Positions 11,373 through 25,800 of a stretch of 64,000 bases of DNA are shown piece by piece. The notes under the pieces are model-generated. The model worked only from the letters and a program-made list of their open reading frames with translations. It made no database searches and was not told the origin of the DNA. Position numbers and translations under genes: made by a program. This DNA is from Anas platyrhynchos (Eukaryota > Chordata > Aves > Anseriformes > Anatidae), in assembly GCF_047663525.1 (NCBI RefSeq), contig NC_092602.1, positions 5,277,501 to 5,341,500 on the forward strand, written 5' to 3'. How positions within the stretch are numbered: position 1 is the stretch's first letter; every line of letters begins with the position of its first letter.

Positions 11373-14300
11373 TTTATTTTTGCTATTCCTGCCCCAAAGC
11401 CCCAGGTTAAGCTTCTCTTAGAAAACAGAAAGTAAATGCTGTCAGACAGCTGGCCCAATTCTTTCCTTTTTCACCTCAGCACATAATTCCACTGCCTCCG
11501 CAGGGGAACCAGGTAACAGCCAAACAACCACAAGCCAAAGGAAACACTTGCCACGCTTTGTCTAGCGGCCGCGCTTACCAATATCTTCCACGTGTCTGAG
11601 GTCTGCACTGATTCAGAAGCCCTTCACCATGGAATAACCCCCTGACAACGGAATAACCCCCCGACAGCTTCGGGGAAGGTTTCCCCTACACCCGGAGATG
11701 TGTGAGCAGAGCTCAGTGAAGGTCTTGGGTGCCTTGACCGGAACAGCAGATTTAAAAAAAAAAGACCAGCCTTTTTATTGCATGTACACAGAGCTCCTTC
11801 ACTGGTTCTTACTGATGCTGCTGCTTTATTAGCGCTGGGGAAGCATCTGGAAACATCCAAGATTAAAGATCTGTAAGGGCAGCTTCTGCAATGGGACGTG
11901 GCTCCTGCCCCATAGGCCAGCACTGCCCAGGAGGGGATGGGGTTTGTTTAACGGAGCTCTGAACGCTTCTCTGGGCAGTCCCTGAGCTGTGCCTTATCCA
12001 CGGGGACACGCAGCTTCACTATCCTGGTTAGCCTGAACCTGTAAGAAAACCTTTTCATGGACAAAAAGCAACTGTCCCCCTCGCCCCCCTGGCGGCTCCC
12101 CGAGCCGTGTGCCACCTGCTCGGGATGACATTCACGGTTCTGAGGCTGGCAAAGGCTTGGCTAGGCTCTAGCCAACTCCAAATGCCACCCTGTTTTCTAG
12201 AGACATCACTTTCCTGTGTTTTAGACAGTCTTACCCTCTGTTGCTGAAAAAAAAAAAAAAAAAAAAAGCAAAAAAAAAAGCCGTGTGTGTGTGTGATTCA
12301 AGGTCAATTTACTGCACAAAGGACTTGGGTTTCCTGTTATCAAGCCTAGACTTTCATCAGAATAAACATCCCCTCACTGCACGTCCTGTAAAGAAATACA
12401 AGCAATACGAACAGAATATATCATGGCATGCCCAGCTCCCTGCTCCCTCTGCTAGGCGCTTCCCCAGGTCCCCCCAGGCAGCCCGCGGGGGCTTCCTTGT
12501 AAATAGCACCAGCAGCCCCTAAACCTGCCCAAAAGATGCTTGATCCCCTCCTTAAACACAGGTTAAACACGGAGCTGCAGCCAAATTTCACTGCAAGATA
12601 TTTAGGACTCGCCACGGGAAGGCCGATGGGTTCCACGCTAGAACAGTAGGTCATTGATGCTCGGGGAAATGCCGTACGAGCATGTCTGGCACACGGATGC
12701 CCAGGGCGGCGTTTCCTATGGAAAACTCCTGCGAGGCTTCGGAATTTCAGCCTCCGTGTAAAGGAAGGAGAGCCGTGCCAATCCGCCCGAAATTAGCCTT
12801 GGAAAGTGGCGAGAGAAAATGTGCCAGCTCAGATGCAAATCCCTCTTACTTACCTCGTGATGACAACAAAAGCCAGATGAAATTTTACTCATCCATTAAC
12901 AAAAAGGGCTTTGCCCAGCAGCACACGTGGGTGGGATTCCACTGGGGTGACATTACGCTGCTGGCATGGAGCTCTTGGCCCCCGAGAATGGCAGCCCTGT
13001 GGCATGACAAATGCAGGCACTCAGCTGCAGCAGCCACGACTACGTACTTTACCTGCTGACTACAGAGGAAAAATGCAGAATGCCCAAAAATTAAAGTTCC
13101 AGCCGAGATCCTGAGAGGATAAACTCAGGGAATGGTTCTTCAGGTTTATTATTAGACTTGTCAAAAATACCAGCTGATTTCTGATTGCATTTATAGCAAC
13201 GGACGGCTGAGATGTTTCACTGGTAGCAATTCAGAAATTCACTGGAGGAAAAAACGATAGCCTAGCTCATGTGGACAGTGTTACAACGGGATTTTTGTAT
13301 TACCGTCGTGGGTAGAGGCCACTCCATGCTCCACTGACATTAAACTCTAACCCTCCTGTTTAAAGTGTGAAAGTTTCTTCATTTCTCCTACCCGTGCGTT
13401 ACGTTTCGTTTCTTCTTTTTGCTCTCCTTCCAGAACCGAAAGTCAGAGCAGATAATTTCCTAGAGCACACGCTGCAGTGGAAATCCCAAAAGAATCCTCA
13501 GCTGTCAGGTAAAAACCGAATGTTGACACCTGTCCATACGATTAGTGCGCAGTACCAGAGGCCGGGGTTATTTTCTTGTTAAGGACAGTATATTTAAGGA
13601 TGTGGTTGAGACAATGCTGAACATTTTCCGTTTGACTTCAGTTTGACTTTCAGTTTGAAAGAGAGATATCACTCTTCTTGTTAAACGCTATCCCAGAAAC
13701 AGGGAACGGTTTTCAGAAGCACCGCCAACCTGTTCGCGGCTTGGCAGGTGTAAGGATACCCACATCATGTCGATTAACAAGCCTGTGGTCACGAGGGACA
13801 AGAAAGGGTTCCCCTTCTTCTCTGATTTTCTGAAAGCCCTGAGAAACATTCACTTTCCCCTCACAGAACGTTCCCAATATGCTGGTTTTTGAAACGGCCT
13901 GTCATCTTAATTGCTGTTTATATCTTTGGCAGATCAAAGGGAGGATGTCTGTGATTCTTTGTATTACTCATTGTTATATTAACGCAGAGATCACATATTC
14001 ATTTATTTTGCTTTAAGAGGTAACAGTCTCCTTTCACTGCATGCACGTAATTACTGTAAGTATTCAGGGGACTTGCCAAATGATGCACGGGGGGGAGGAG
14101 GAGAATCTTTGAAGAAAATTATTCAAACGTAATTTAGTTCACTAATTGGCAAGGGACCGTTACTAACGAATTGCTTCTGTTTTATGTCAGTAGTGAATCA
14201 GGTTGACGATGTGTAACACGCATTAAGTCAGTTAACGAGTGGTAACTAGAAATGCGACTGAAACACAAGAAAAAGGTTTTTTTACCTTTAGCTAGCCAAG

Positions 14301-16000
14301 CAGAATTGCTAATAAATAAAAGGATATGTGTAAGTGGCTTAGATGATTCCAATCTGCAGTGGAAAGACTTTTCTTAGAATCTGATGGTAACCACAAGCTT
14401 GTGGGAAAGAAAAAATCAGACGCTTACTGTGGCAATTCATCACAAGTTACTTTACTTCTAACCAAGCCTGAAATGAAAATGACTAAAAGTCATTACCGTA
14501 AAATAGCTGATTAGAAGCCAATGTGAACTGAGACAGTGAGTCTCTGGCCACGGCTACAAGACCAGGACACCGTCCGGTCAGCTAAGCCGTGGATTTACTC
14601 GGCGGAGTCTGGGTGCTCCCTCGTGCTGTGTGGGAACACCAGGCAGCCTACCTCCCTCTCGCTGCAGGCCAGGACACCTTGCATGTTCCAGTGTGCATGA
14701 AGCAAGCTGAGGGACTAAATTGTTTGAGTTACCATAAACACGGAGACACGTTTGTCTTTCTCCTCTCTGCACAATACAACAATAAAACGAGGCTCCGGGG
14801 GCAGGCAGGAGTCAGTGGGCTGAAGAAATGCAGAACCGTAACCTCCAGCAGCACGAGGGCAAAGCTGTCAGGTCAAGGCAGGTCCCGAGCTGTAGCTGTG
14901 CCGTGAAGAACGCAGGCCTCCCGTGGATGTGCAGGCATGAGAGCAAATATCGTTACAAAATCTGGGCTCAAGGAAGCTTTCTCGTTTGCTCTGGCATGTG
15001 AACAAACTGGCTTATTAGGCCACAGGTGCAAAAGTGAGAACACAGGACTGAAAGCGAGGATAAAATGGAGAACTCGTGTTCTGCAAGTTTTGTGAAATAG
15101 GAATCAAGCCACAAAACCTGCCAGACACTGCTGCAGGCTCACGGACAGTCAGTGGTCTGTCTGCCTCGGGCCGAGTAAGGACAGCTGTGGTATTAGCATG
15201 AGGATTGCAGTGCGTAACTCAGCTACCTGGAAGAGGAGGTGAACTGAACATTTAGGGGTGTTCAGCTTCAGCGTGATCTCCACCCAGACAGTTCTGGTCT
15301 GGCCTGCAACTCCTTCAGGTGGCCAGCCAAGTACAAGCACAAGAGAGGTGCATCAATCCCCACCTCCTGGTGGGCTTCTACCCAGTCACAGAGAGGTGAT
15401 AGTTTCAGCAGGCAGGAAGATCCACGATGCCTGGAGCCAATCCCAAATGCTGCCGCAGCACAAACCATCCCCACGTTAATAGCAGTGGGGAACCCGGTGT
15501 GCCAAGCGATGGCACTGGTGGCCAACATCCTTCTGCACGCTATGGGTCAGACAATTGTCAAGTGCTCCTCACTCCTTCCTGTGGAGCTGACATACACCAC
15601 AGAAGAAACACCTTACATCCAAAACCACTGCTGCTCTTCAAGCCCTGTCCCGAAATCTGCTGCATTTTCTGAAATGGCCGGGATAATGCTACACTACGAG
15701 GTGCCTTACTCTGTTGTATTCCAGTGTTTTTATTTCCCCATCCCTGTAAGATTTAAACTCTTCAATCAACACCGTGTTGGGAAGAGGGTGCACTAAATTC
15801 CCTTCGGTGTTTCGTGTTTCAGTATCTCTTTTGTTATGTGCATAAAGGAATGTAGAGGCTGTTCCATGAACACCTTTTGAAAAACGTTTAAGACCAATTA
15901 GACAATTTTGCTCCACTCCAGTAATAACTTGACAGAGTGTCTGCCAGGCAATCTGCATGCCAGAATACACAGCACCTTTGCTCCAAAGGACACAGAAATT
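11373..16000. other. Intergenic DNA, more AT-rich, no supported gene
   Basis: No reading frame here resembles a known protein. It includes a 19-bp tandem duplication (GGAATAACCCCC...) at about 11,632-11,669. An A-rich tract at 12,247-12,279 is followed by a short (GT)n. The last part lies just downstream of the HORMAD2 poly(A) signal. Confidence 0.5.
12247..12295. repeat. Poly(A) tract followed by (GT)n
   Basis: A run of 21 A, GC, about 10 A, then CC(GT)6. It could be the tail of an old retro-insertion, but no body is recognisable. Confidence 0.7.
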
Positions 16001-16002
16001 CT

Positions 16003-16008
16003 TTTATT
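16003..16008 (-). terminator. HORMAD2: Candidate HORMAD2 poly(A) signal
   Basis: AATAAA on the - strand, about 725 bases after the HORMAD2 stop codon. It is the best canonical signal I noticed in the expected 3' UTR. No transcript evidence is available. Confidence 0.4.
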
Positions 16009-16732
16009 GCTGTTGCTCTCCTTACCTGTGTTTGCCATCATGAGGTACCTTTATAAAAGTTAGGTTTTAAATGTGGAGTATTTCGACATGATTTCTATCA
16101 CTTAACTAAGCCCCTTGGTACGTGGTAGCCGCTGCTTTAGAAATAAGCTGATAATATAGTCATGGCAACACTACTTGCAGAGTCAGAAAGAAAACATTCA
16201 GCGGCAGCAGAAAATGCTTATAGATTACTTTATCTTTGTATTCAATACAGATTAAAGAAAAACTTCTTTGAAAAAAAAAATCAGCGCTCCGGAAACAGTA
16301 GATAGGAGGAAGCATAATGAATCATGAGACTTGTTGTTTGCTGGCATTGATACCTCAGAGAGCTCATCCTGAAATAGTGCCGTTAATATTGATGACATAT
16401 TGGCGAAGGACAGCCCGGCCACCGAGGAGCAGATTTAGCCAGTGGGGTGTGTGTGGAGTGAGGGAGAACTCGGACAGAAAGAAGCACACGGACACATTCA
16501 CATGGAATCATCAATCCTCAACTTTAGAACATGGAACAAGTGCTGTTGGCCCACGCTGTCAGGACAGTTATGGCGCTTGCAGTCTCTTTGCAAACCGGTT
16601 TGCACTAGACAAATATGCAGAAATACACGTGGTGTGTGGAGAGTTAAATATGAGGAGAGAGTAAATGTCTTTACTTGTCAGATGACAACGCAAACTCACA
16701 CCTTCTAAATGCACTTTGTGTCAGAGCGAACA

Positions 16733-16837
16733 TCACTTCCTGCCTTCCAGAAGCAGCTTCTCTGGTTCACTGACCTTCCTTTTCTTCTTGGGTCCTATTA
16801 CCTCTTCCTGGCTAAATGCAAGGTTCAGGCAGCTTAT
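16733..16837 (-). CDS. HORMAD2: HORMAD2 last coding exon
   Basis: Residues 274-307: [15 protein letters not shown], then [19 protein letters not shown] and TGA. The acceptor is GGTTCTTACAG. Human ends [17 protein letters not shown], so the match is clear although the exon lies 11 kb from exon 9. The conserved tail is where HORMAD proteins carry a short closure-type motif bound by HORMA domains; that role here is inferred. Confidence 0.9.
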   Translation of the reverse strand: MSCLNLAFSQEEVIGPKKKRKVSEPEKLLLEGRK

Positions 16838-19800
16838 CTGTAAGAACCATCAGAAGCAGTGATCATTCTCACGGTACAGGCTCTTGCTAGACAAGTCAAG
16901 AAACACAACTTCCAAACCTACAATGTGTTTTCCTGGATCCTCTTGGGTTTATTTACTGTGATCCTGTTCTCCAGAAAAGCCATTAGGCAAGGAATCAAAA
17001 CTGGAATACTCGCTGGAATTGAGACCATAAGGTTTGTGAAAGCAACAGGTTCAGCTTCAGGGAGAGAGAATGTTTCGGCCCCACAGCCAAAAGAAAATAC
17101 AAGGAACAAGGAGATCTTTGAGAAACGCAATAGCTTGTAGGGCAGAAGCTTCTTTTACCATCAGATAATCGTAAATGCATGTAACAGAAGAGAGGCACTT
17201 ATGTCAAATCTGCAGTCACTTGAAACAGCCTTTCAGGATGAGACATACAGTACCTCTATTTGCACACCATGGAATTTCAACATGAATTAGTTGCCCTCTG
17301 AGTTCCAAGACTTCTCATGAGTTTGTGAAAAATAACCAAGTGAAGCAAGCTTTGCTTCAAAAGGCTTAACTTCCCTATAGGAAGACACAAGCCTCCCTCC
17401 AAAATTGCCCAGAGACCTACCAATCAAAAGGTTAAAAACCACCACTAAATGTATGTTACAGGATAAATGGGTCAATGGTCTCGGGCGATTCAGACAGATC
17501 ACTGAGATGAACAGCCAGAACGACAGTTGAAGTGTTGGCTGTGCCATTTAAGTGACAAACTCACTTGTTATTGCAGGACATATTTACATTCGTATAATTA
17601 TAACACAGAGCTGCAGAGAACAGCCCACCCAGAGAGACAAGGCACACAGGCAGCGTAGCCTATCTTGCTCTCGCTGGAACTGAGCTGAAGGGACACACCA
17701 CAGCACACTGCTTCAACTTTGCCTCCAAAAGAAAACTCATTTGGATGAAAGCAAGGTGAATGAAGAGGGAAAAAAACAGCTAACCATGTTGCTGCTTCAA
17801 AATAAGATTAGTTTGCTCTGGTTTCACTAAAAAAACAAGAGGAATCCTGTAAGTGAGGCAGGAAAAACACAAGGAGTTAATAAAAAGCTATTCCAGAACA
17901 TATCCTGGAGACAAGCACAAGGTCTCCAGATTACAAAATGTGGTCGTTATAGAATTCCCCACCCACGTCATCAAGGCTTTCTTTCCATCTGACCTTGGTA
18001 TGAGGCTTTGGTAATCTCGACATAGCAATGGTCTTTCTAACGTGTGAAATAACTCTGACTACGGATTAGCAGCAAAACAGTTTGAAACAACCCCATTTTG
18101 CCTCTCTATCATGTTTCAACTTCCCTTCTTCCCTCCTCTTCATTATGAGCAACATGATATTGGCTAACGCACAAAGTACAACTTCCTTTCCATGAAAACA
18201 GAAAAGGAGAATCTGCCAAAGTGGGACAGGCAGGTTCTCCCTCATGTCTGACAAAATTTCCAGCGCTGTCCAAGGCATATTTGCTTGAGAAAACACTGAT
18301 GAGTCGATCTCTGTGTTACAGCTCTGACCTGATATCCAGCTGCTCAAACTGGCATTTTAGGCAGTTATTTACTTTCCTCTCCCTGGCATCGTTTGAACCT
18401 GTCTGCTTCCTTTTTTGATGTAAAGGGCCCTGAGGGTGGAAACACTGCATCCAGACACTCTCCAGTGCTAACACAGCTGCAAAGTTTGTACCATGTCCTG
18501 CTGGCCAGACAATAAAGCAAAGCAATGTTCCCCAGTCTCCAGCCCCCTCGTCACCTGAATAAGGCAGCTCTCTTCTATTTTAGCCTAAACCGCATAACGA
18601 GAATGTCAGCCTGAGCTGGCGCTTTTATTTCCTCTATCGAGGAATGGATGTTCTGCAGCAGAAGCAGATACTTAGTCAAGTTTTACCCCTTTTTTATTCC
18701 TCCTAAGTTTTCTGCACGGATGGGATACTTTCAAGGTGGGAGACGCAGCCACAACAAGCAGCTGCAGATTTCTCTCTGAATGTTTTCCTTCCCTTTACCA
18801 CAGGCAGAATTGCCACCTAACAGGAACCTGAGATTAGAAAAGTAAAAACATCCAGGCAAGTCATCAAGTGCTCTAGACAAGCACCATTCATCTACTGAAT
18901 GAATAAGATGTCAAAAGTGTGAGGTATTTCACTGAAGTCAACATGTCCCGTCCTGCTCCTGCAAGGCTACAAGTTCACGTCGCAGCTCAGAGCCACAAAC
19001 AGAGCCCAAGTCCAACTTCCAGGTTCCAACCTTAACCAAACACTCAGGCTTTTTCCCCAGAAATGCAACACTAAATGGGATTAAGTCAAATCCTACGTAT
19101 GTTTATTTGACTTTAACCAAGAAGTAAACCTCTTAAACGGTGTGGTGAGAAGCAGGAAATCCCTCCCATTGACTAAACATACAATCAAAGGCTCCAGAAG
19201 TTGATCAATTGTATTTTTTTCCCATGTACTGGGATGCATGACTTGGAGAGCTCAGCCTGTACGAATGTTGTTGTCTTACACAACCACTACAAGCCTCAGC
19301 TCCTCTGCGGCGTCGAGCCAGGTGCTTGCAGGCCTCCTCTGCGAAGGGACAACGCTGAGGACAGGATGGGGGGACAAGTCCAGATCAAGCAAAGATCAAA
19401 CAAAGACAGGAAGAGACCTGTGACCTCCTGACGCTCAGTCCACGACGTAGCTCTGGGTCATACCATGAGCACACAGTGAGTGTGAATCTCCTGTGTTTTA
19501 CAGTAGTGCTCTGTGTGTAAAAATGTACTATTTTGCCACGGATTTTTTTTTTTTTCTGCGAAATTACAGCTAACTTGTGAATCATGCAAGTGTTACTAAT
19601 TTCTGGCATAAAGCTAGCAGGACAGCTGCACTTTGTCTGGAGAAGATATCAGGCTAAAAATAGATTAGACTTAGATTAAAGCCTTCCCAAGGCAGACTGG
19701 TGGATGGAGCAGAATGAGCAGACTACGGCTACACTGCTATTCTTAGATAGACAAAATCAGGACCTAGTTTTGTGCTCTGCAATTTTCAATCCCCAGTGTC

Positions 19801-22800
19801 CCCGTGTATTCCGGCCAAAAATTCCCAACATAAATTGATGCAAATTTACAGCTCTTCTGGCATGTGTTTTGCTTCCCAAGGCATCCTATGTAGAAAAGCT
19901 AGAATAGCGTAAGTGTTCAACCGTGTCCCCTCTTTGTCCCCGGCCTACCCCATGCTGAGGTTTGGCACTTGGTGCATTCTGTGCCCTCAGAAGACTTCCC
20001 TTTGTCAGGACATGGAGTGTTTAATGTGGTACCTTGTAACTACCCTAACAAATTCAGAAGCACATGAATATCAAAGGAAGCCCAGTTCCATCAAGCAAGC
20101 CAGAAGAATAAGGACTGAGATACACGACTTAACTGGTGAAATAAGGCAGAACAACCCTCCACTGCCAGGGCAGCAAATATCTGCAGGGTACATCTGTCAC
20201 CATCAGGAAACTTTAATCAGACAGGGGCAATGCCTGATGTATTCTGTGATTTCAGCTGCAGCTAACTCAGTAGCACAGCAAACAGTTGCTGCTTGCAAAA
20301 AGCAAGACTTGGAAAAAGCTCTTTGAATGCAGCCCCTAAAACGTGAGGCATCCCCAGTAAACGGGCATCTCTGGTTGAAGGCAGTAATTTGTGTCTGCTC
20401 ACTGACAGCGGGCTGCTCCATGCCCTCCAAGCACAGCGAAATAAGGGTTCACAAGGCACTTTGTGGTGCCCAGTGAAAAGACAAGAAAAGGACACAAACA
20501 GAATTGCAGCAAATTCCATTTAAACCTACGGAAAAGCTTTCCTTTACTATGAGGGTGATCAACTGGCACAGGCTGTCCAGAGAGGTCGTGGAGTCCATCC
20601 TTGGAGATGCTCAGATGTGACTGGACAAGGTCCTGGGCAGCCTGCTTTGAGCACGCAGGCTGGTCCAGCTGCTCTCCAGTGGTCCCCCCTGACCTTTGCC
20701 ATTCTGTGAAGGCGGCACAGAGGTTAAACGGTCGAGGCAGGGCTTGGCACTAATCTCCTATCAGTTTCCAGTAAAGCTAACGCACTGACATCAGTAGAAT
20801 TAATCCTGATCTTCATCTGTACGAAGTGGAGGAGAATCACACTGGTTAGCGTGCAAGCCAATTTACGCAGGTGGAAGAATGAAAGACGCTCACTGTGGTG
20901 CCCCGGTGGAAACTTGCCACGTTTCTGTCCCCAGGAAGCCATGCCAAGACATCACTGACTACCACTAGTCCTCTTCATTTTCCATAGCTCACTGTTAAAA
21001 TCTCTGTCATTCAACGCAATTTCCTTTTTTGAAACTGGAAGTCTCACGCGTCTACTCTGTATCTCATATATCTTACTGCGTTTAAAGGACTAATGAACAG
21101 ATTTTTTGCAGAGTAGGGAAAAAAAAGAAAAAACACTTAAAAAATACCCAGTGGAAAAAAGCACACCAGTCTCTCTCCTCGTAGGCTCTATCAGGACCCT
21201 CAGTTGTGCTCACGGGATATTCTCACTGGATATTAGATCTGTCCAGCCTTACCCTGTGCAGATTTCTCTAGAGGGCCTGGTGGTTGGCATGTGCGTTATG
21301 AACCTGTCCAAAGGCAGCCCGTGCAGATGCTCCATGGCTTCCCATGTCCCTGGAGTAGCTGTCAGGGAATCTGAGGGCACGTGGGTTGACTCTCCCCATC
21401 TGTGGGGTGATGAGCCTCACCTCTGAATGAAGAGACCACAAGGAAACTGTTTCCTAAGCAGTTAGGGATAGCAGGAATAATTCATGCAAGGGATAAATGG
21501 CCCCAGATACGTCTAAGGATCTGACATGAATTCAGAGAAGCCAGGAATTTCCTGACCTCCTGGTCTCCCTGCTCACAGAGCTAACAGGAAGGAGAAAGGC
21601 TAGCTCATCTCTGAATCTTGCTCTCTTCATTGTTTGGGTCTGTGTTGCCTCAGCTGCTTTGGAGGAGAAAATGTTCTGGGAACTTCTCATCAGATACAGT
21701 TTGCTTGATAGACAGTTAGAGATAAACCTTTCTTTTTTTCTTTTCTGCAAAAGTTCAAGATAATGACATTGCCACAGAAAAATGCTTTCCTATTGCTCTG
21801 CAAATGGCAGACTTCACCCTTCAACTGCTTTCTGTCATGGCAGTTGTAAAAGTGGTTTGCCTGGGAAAAATCAGACAACAAAGGTCTTGATCTTCAAGCT
21901 GTTTTTCTGCAACTGGACCCACTGGTGCTGACCTTCACTTTTAGACAGAAGCCACAGACAACACGAGAGCTCAGCAAAGGCACGAGAATCTCCATCAGGA
22001 TGACCTGGCACTGGCAGACAGCACAGACACTGCTCACAGTGTGTTGGGCAAGAGTGACCACTCACACTCCCCTTGCTACCACAGTCCCTAACAGAAAGGG
22101 GGGCATAGTCCTGAGACTTCTGCATAGGGAGCAGCAGCTGGACAGCTGGGCTACCCTCTGATACCTAAAATGACACCATTTTAAAACAGTTAGGCAAATG
22201 AATCTCTGCTTAGACATCTTTCAGACAGCTCCAGAGCTGATTCACACAGCAGCAGCATGCCTCTGCCAGGAGCAGAGCCCCCTGGGCTATCAGTTATCCA
22301 AACCAGTTGTGTCCACGCACTTGTGTCCCACAGCAGTCCAGCAGCATGAGCGTGGCCAGTCCAGCAGCATAAGCAGTGTCTGGCCCTAGCTAATGAAGCC
22401 AAAAACTGACTTGGGCTGTGCTGCGTTGATGCAGCCACACCATTTCCAGCTTTGGCACAGGCTTGGTCTGGGGCGATTCAGGGCTCTGCACGGCTGCTGC
22501 ACTGTGCAAAGAGACTGCACTCGAAGGACCACCCCAGAACTTCAGCCCACAGCTTGCTGATGGGAGATAAAAGCCTGCAGAGGCGTCCACATACTCAGCT
22601 TTTACTCATCTTCTAGAACTATTTCATTCCAAATTCATTCCACTTAACATTTTTGCTTATATGAAGACAAAAAACAATTTGCAGGACAAGACAAGGATTC
22701 AAGAAGATAAAGCAGTATGATGAAGTTTTTCAGGTTATCTTACATTCAGTGCAGGAACCCATTCCCACCAGCAGATTTCGATACACTAAATCAATGGGCA

Positions 22801-25800
22801 GCAATTCCCTACTTAATACAACTTTTCAGACCACAGCTCCTAGAATGCCAGTGGCAACTAGCAAGACGCATAAAGATAGCACACTGGGACAAATCCTTGG
22901 CTGATGCAATCAGAAAAGCTCTCCTAAAGTCAGCAGAGGTAGGCTAATTTACATGCTGGTGTCTAACTCTGGATGATTAAGCACAGAGATGCTTTGCTGG
23001 GAAAGGGCAATCTCTCATTTGATCCTAAGTATCATCAATCATTAGATTGCAGATAACAAGCAAGTTGAGTACATGTAAATTTTTCTCCAATCTGAAAATC
23101 CTCTGTCAGAGACTCTCCATGGCCATTATCAAACACCAGTTATAGTTCTAACTGGGCAGGAATAGCTTCTTCTCTTTTGGCAGATCTGCATCCTTTGCTT
23201 CACCCATGTCATAGAGATAAAAATAAGCCTGTAATACTTTAATTCCTGGTTTTCCTGAAAAGCTATATGTCAGGAAGATAATGAACGATAAACTCTGTCC
23301 CAACAGCACAGATCTTATTTTTGATAATCCAGAATCCAGAAGGAATAAAGCAGTTCACCCAGATGAAAAGCAGTAATGTGCTGGTCTTAACTTCCAAAAG
23401 CAACTTCTGGTTGCGAGTACCAGATTTTTGAATTCAGCACTTTCTGATTATCAAATCCTTGTCCAGACACCCAACTCTGGGACCCTCCGAACTGGTTTAG
23501 TTAGATTTGAAAATCTTGGCCTTAAACTTTAGAGAGTCAAGCGCTGAAACCCAAGTCCCTGCGGTGCTGCTCCACGAAGAGCTGAGCGAGCTGGCGCTGC
23601 GCGGCCAGCAGAAGGGCGAGGTCTCCTCCCAGGCCCTCTTTTCCCCATTCCTTACTTCCCAGTCTTGCCCGCTCCCTCACGGCAGCACTGGTATGTGAGC
23701 AATTAATTAAGTGAGCAGTTCAAGAGGCTCTTTTGGTGGAAACCTAACACTCGTCACGCACTAGCAGTGCGAGTCTAACGGCGATGTCTGCCCAAAATAG
23801 GGAGACCTCAACGGCCCAGGCCAAGTTGTTCCTCGAGCACCCTCACGTACCAAGCCGACTGAACTCTGGAATCCAGGAGAAAGCAATTCCCTGTGGAGAC
23901 CTCACGCCTCCTCAAATCAGAGAGCCTCCCTGAACACACCTGACAGCTGGACAATGCTATTAACTGACTGTACTGCAGTCTGGATAGCAACAAGATGTTT
24001 GCATTCACACCCCAGCAGGACTCCTTCTACCATCTTACCTGTATTTGACCCTGTTAGGTAACACCTAACTCTAATTTCCCTAGCTTGCCCTCATTTTTTA
24101 AGACAAACCACTCAACAGTTTGGCTTCCTGATACAAGTGGAATACACAATGGTCATTTGTTTTACCCACTTCCCTCAGAAAAGGAGGGAAAGTCCCTCCC
24201 ACGTGGAAAATAGTGTCAAATTTGTATTAGTGCTGGCTTTACTGTGACGATCTGCACTTTTTAAATAGTGACTTGATTTTATTTTTCCCTAACCTAATTG
24301 AAATATTAGCCAACTTCTAAGCTGTGGGGGTTTAGAAAATAGTATCAAAGAATAAATAAAAAAACTGTCTGCCATGCAGAATTTACCAGGCAGAGGGCTT
24401 GGGATTTTTTCTTATTTTTATTTTTTTAAGTCTTTGGAAGCATTCAATGGATAAAGTGACTCTTCCACTTTTCAGTAACGGTTTCCACCACCTTCAGAAA
24501 CTCTCACTATTGCTACCGTGTTCTAATGAAATTCACAGAGAGAGGTGTCTGGTGCTCTGATTATAATCATGACAGACCCGAAAGAATGTAAGAGTGTGAA
24601 TCAGTGGGACAACCATGGGTTACAAACAAGAAAGGCTCCTGTTTTCACAGAGACGACAGAATAAACAATGATCAGAAGGAAACTGGAGGATGTGACAAAA
24701 AAATATGTGGTTAAAGTTTGAAAAATACCAGCCTCGGCACATAAGTTCATTTCTAAGATCCAGAGTCAAGGCAAATACTTCTGAGATGCCTTTTGAGTGA
24801 CACATTAAGTAGTCGTCTACAGTTGCTGTCTGGGTTAGACACCCCAGGATTCTTTTCAACAGAAGCAGGGAAATTTTTAGTAGCAATTTCCTACTCATTA
24901 ACTTACCCTGTAAAGATTCATTTTCAGAACATTCAAGCTCACAACATTTTCAACTAATTTGAGTGGGAGAAGGATCAAGTGGCAAGTCTGGTGGTATTCA
25001 GAGATTTGCTGTGTCACTGAAAAAACTTATGCACAAGCCCAGGAATTCCAGCTCTGATTCTGATTCAGGGTTTGACCTGGACAGTCTCAGGACTGAATTA
25101 ATTTCACATAACTTTACATATTTAAAATTACATGTCTGGTCCACCCTACTTCTTTGGATTGCCCCGGTAACCAATGAAAAAGAGATCAGCACCTCCAGGG
25201 GATAGATGAGTCTTCTTATCCTAGAAAGGTAGCCAAAAAGGGATAGGATCCAACAGTACCTGTGACTCACACATAAAGACAGTCTGCATGCAAGGAAGCA
25301 GAGGTGAAGACTATCTTAGGCAACAGACAAGCACAGTCTTCAAACCTAACACAGGGAGGTGATTTCAGAACCCTAATCCAAAAACACACACAGGTAAAAC
25401 AGCCTGGTTGTGATGTTTAGTCTGCATGTGTAATTCACAAGTGCCAACTCCAGGAATAGTACAAAAATTCTTGTAGTGGATGAATGAAATAAGCTGACCA
25501 CGGAATATTTGTTCCTAAGTGCTTCCAGTTCATGCTTATACCCCTATGCCGTAACACTTGTAGCAGTATGTTTGATACTGTACAATAAATCCACAGGAGT
25601 TATTTGAATCCTGTGCCATCCAGATGATGTAATATTCCATGACAATGAATTCCACATTGCCCAGCACATCATAGAACCACTAAAATTTTCTCACCTGCTG
25701 AGAGGCCCTTGAGGAAGGCATTCTGCCCTTTCCTTCTATTTCTGTCTTCTCCTTTCCTCCTACAATCCAAACACATCAAAATTAGCTCTCAAGCTGAAAA

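Noticed and set aside
11033..11410. 125-codon Phe/Ile/Leu/Tyr frame that looks like a membrane protein
   Set aside because: It is the translation of the TTTTA array.
16859..17140. 93-codon + strand frame with one hydrophobic segment
   Set aside because: Lies in the HORMAD2 last intron, no homology recognised, no promoter; consistent with chance.
19913..20326. 137-codon + strand frame
   Set aside because: Intronic, no family, ends just before a CR1 fragment; length is possible by chance.
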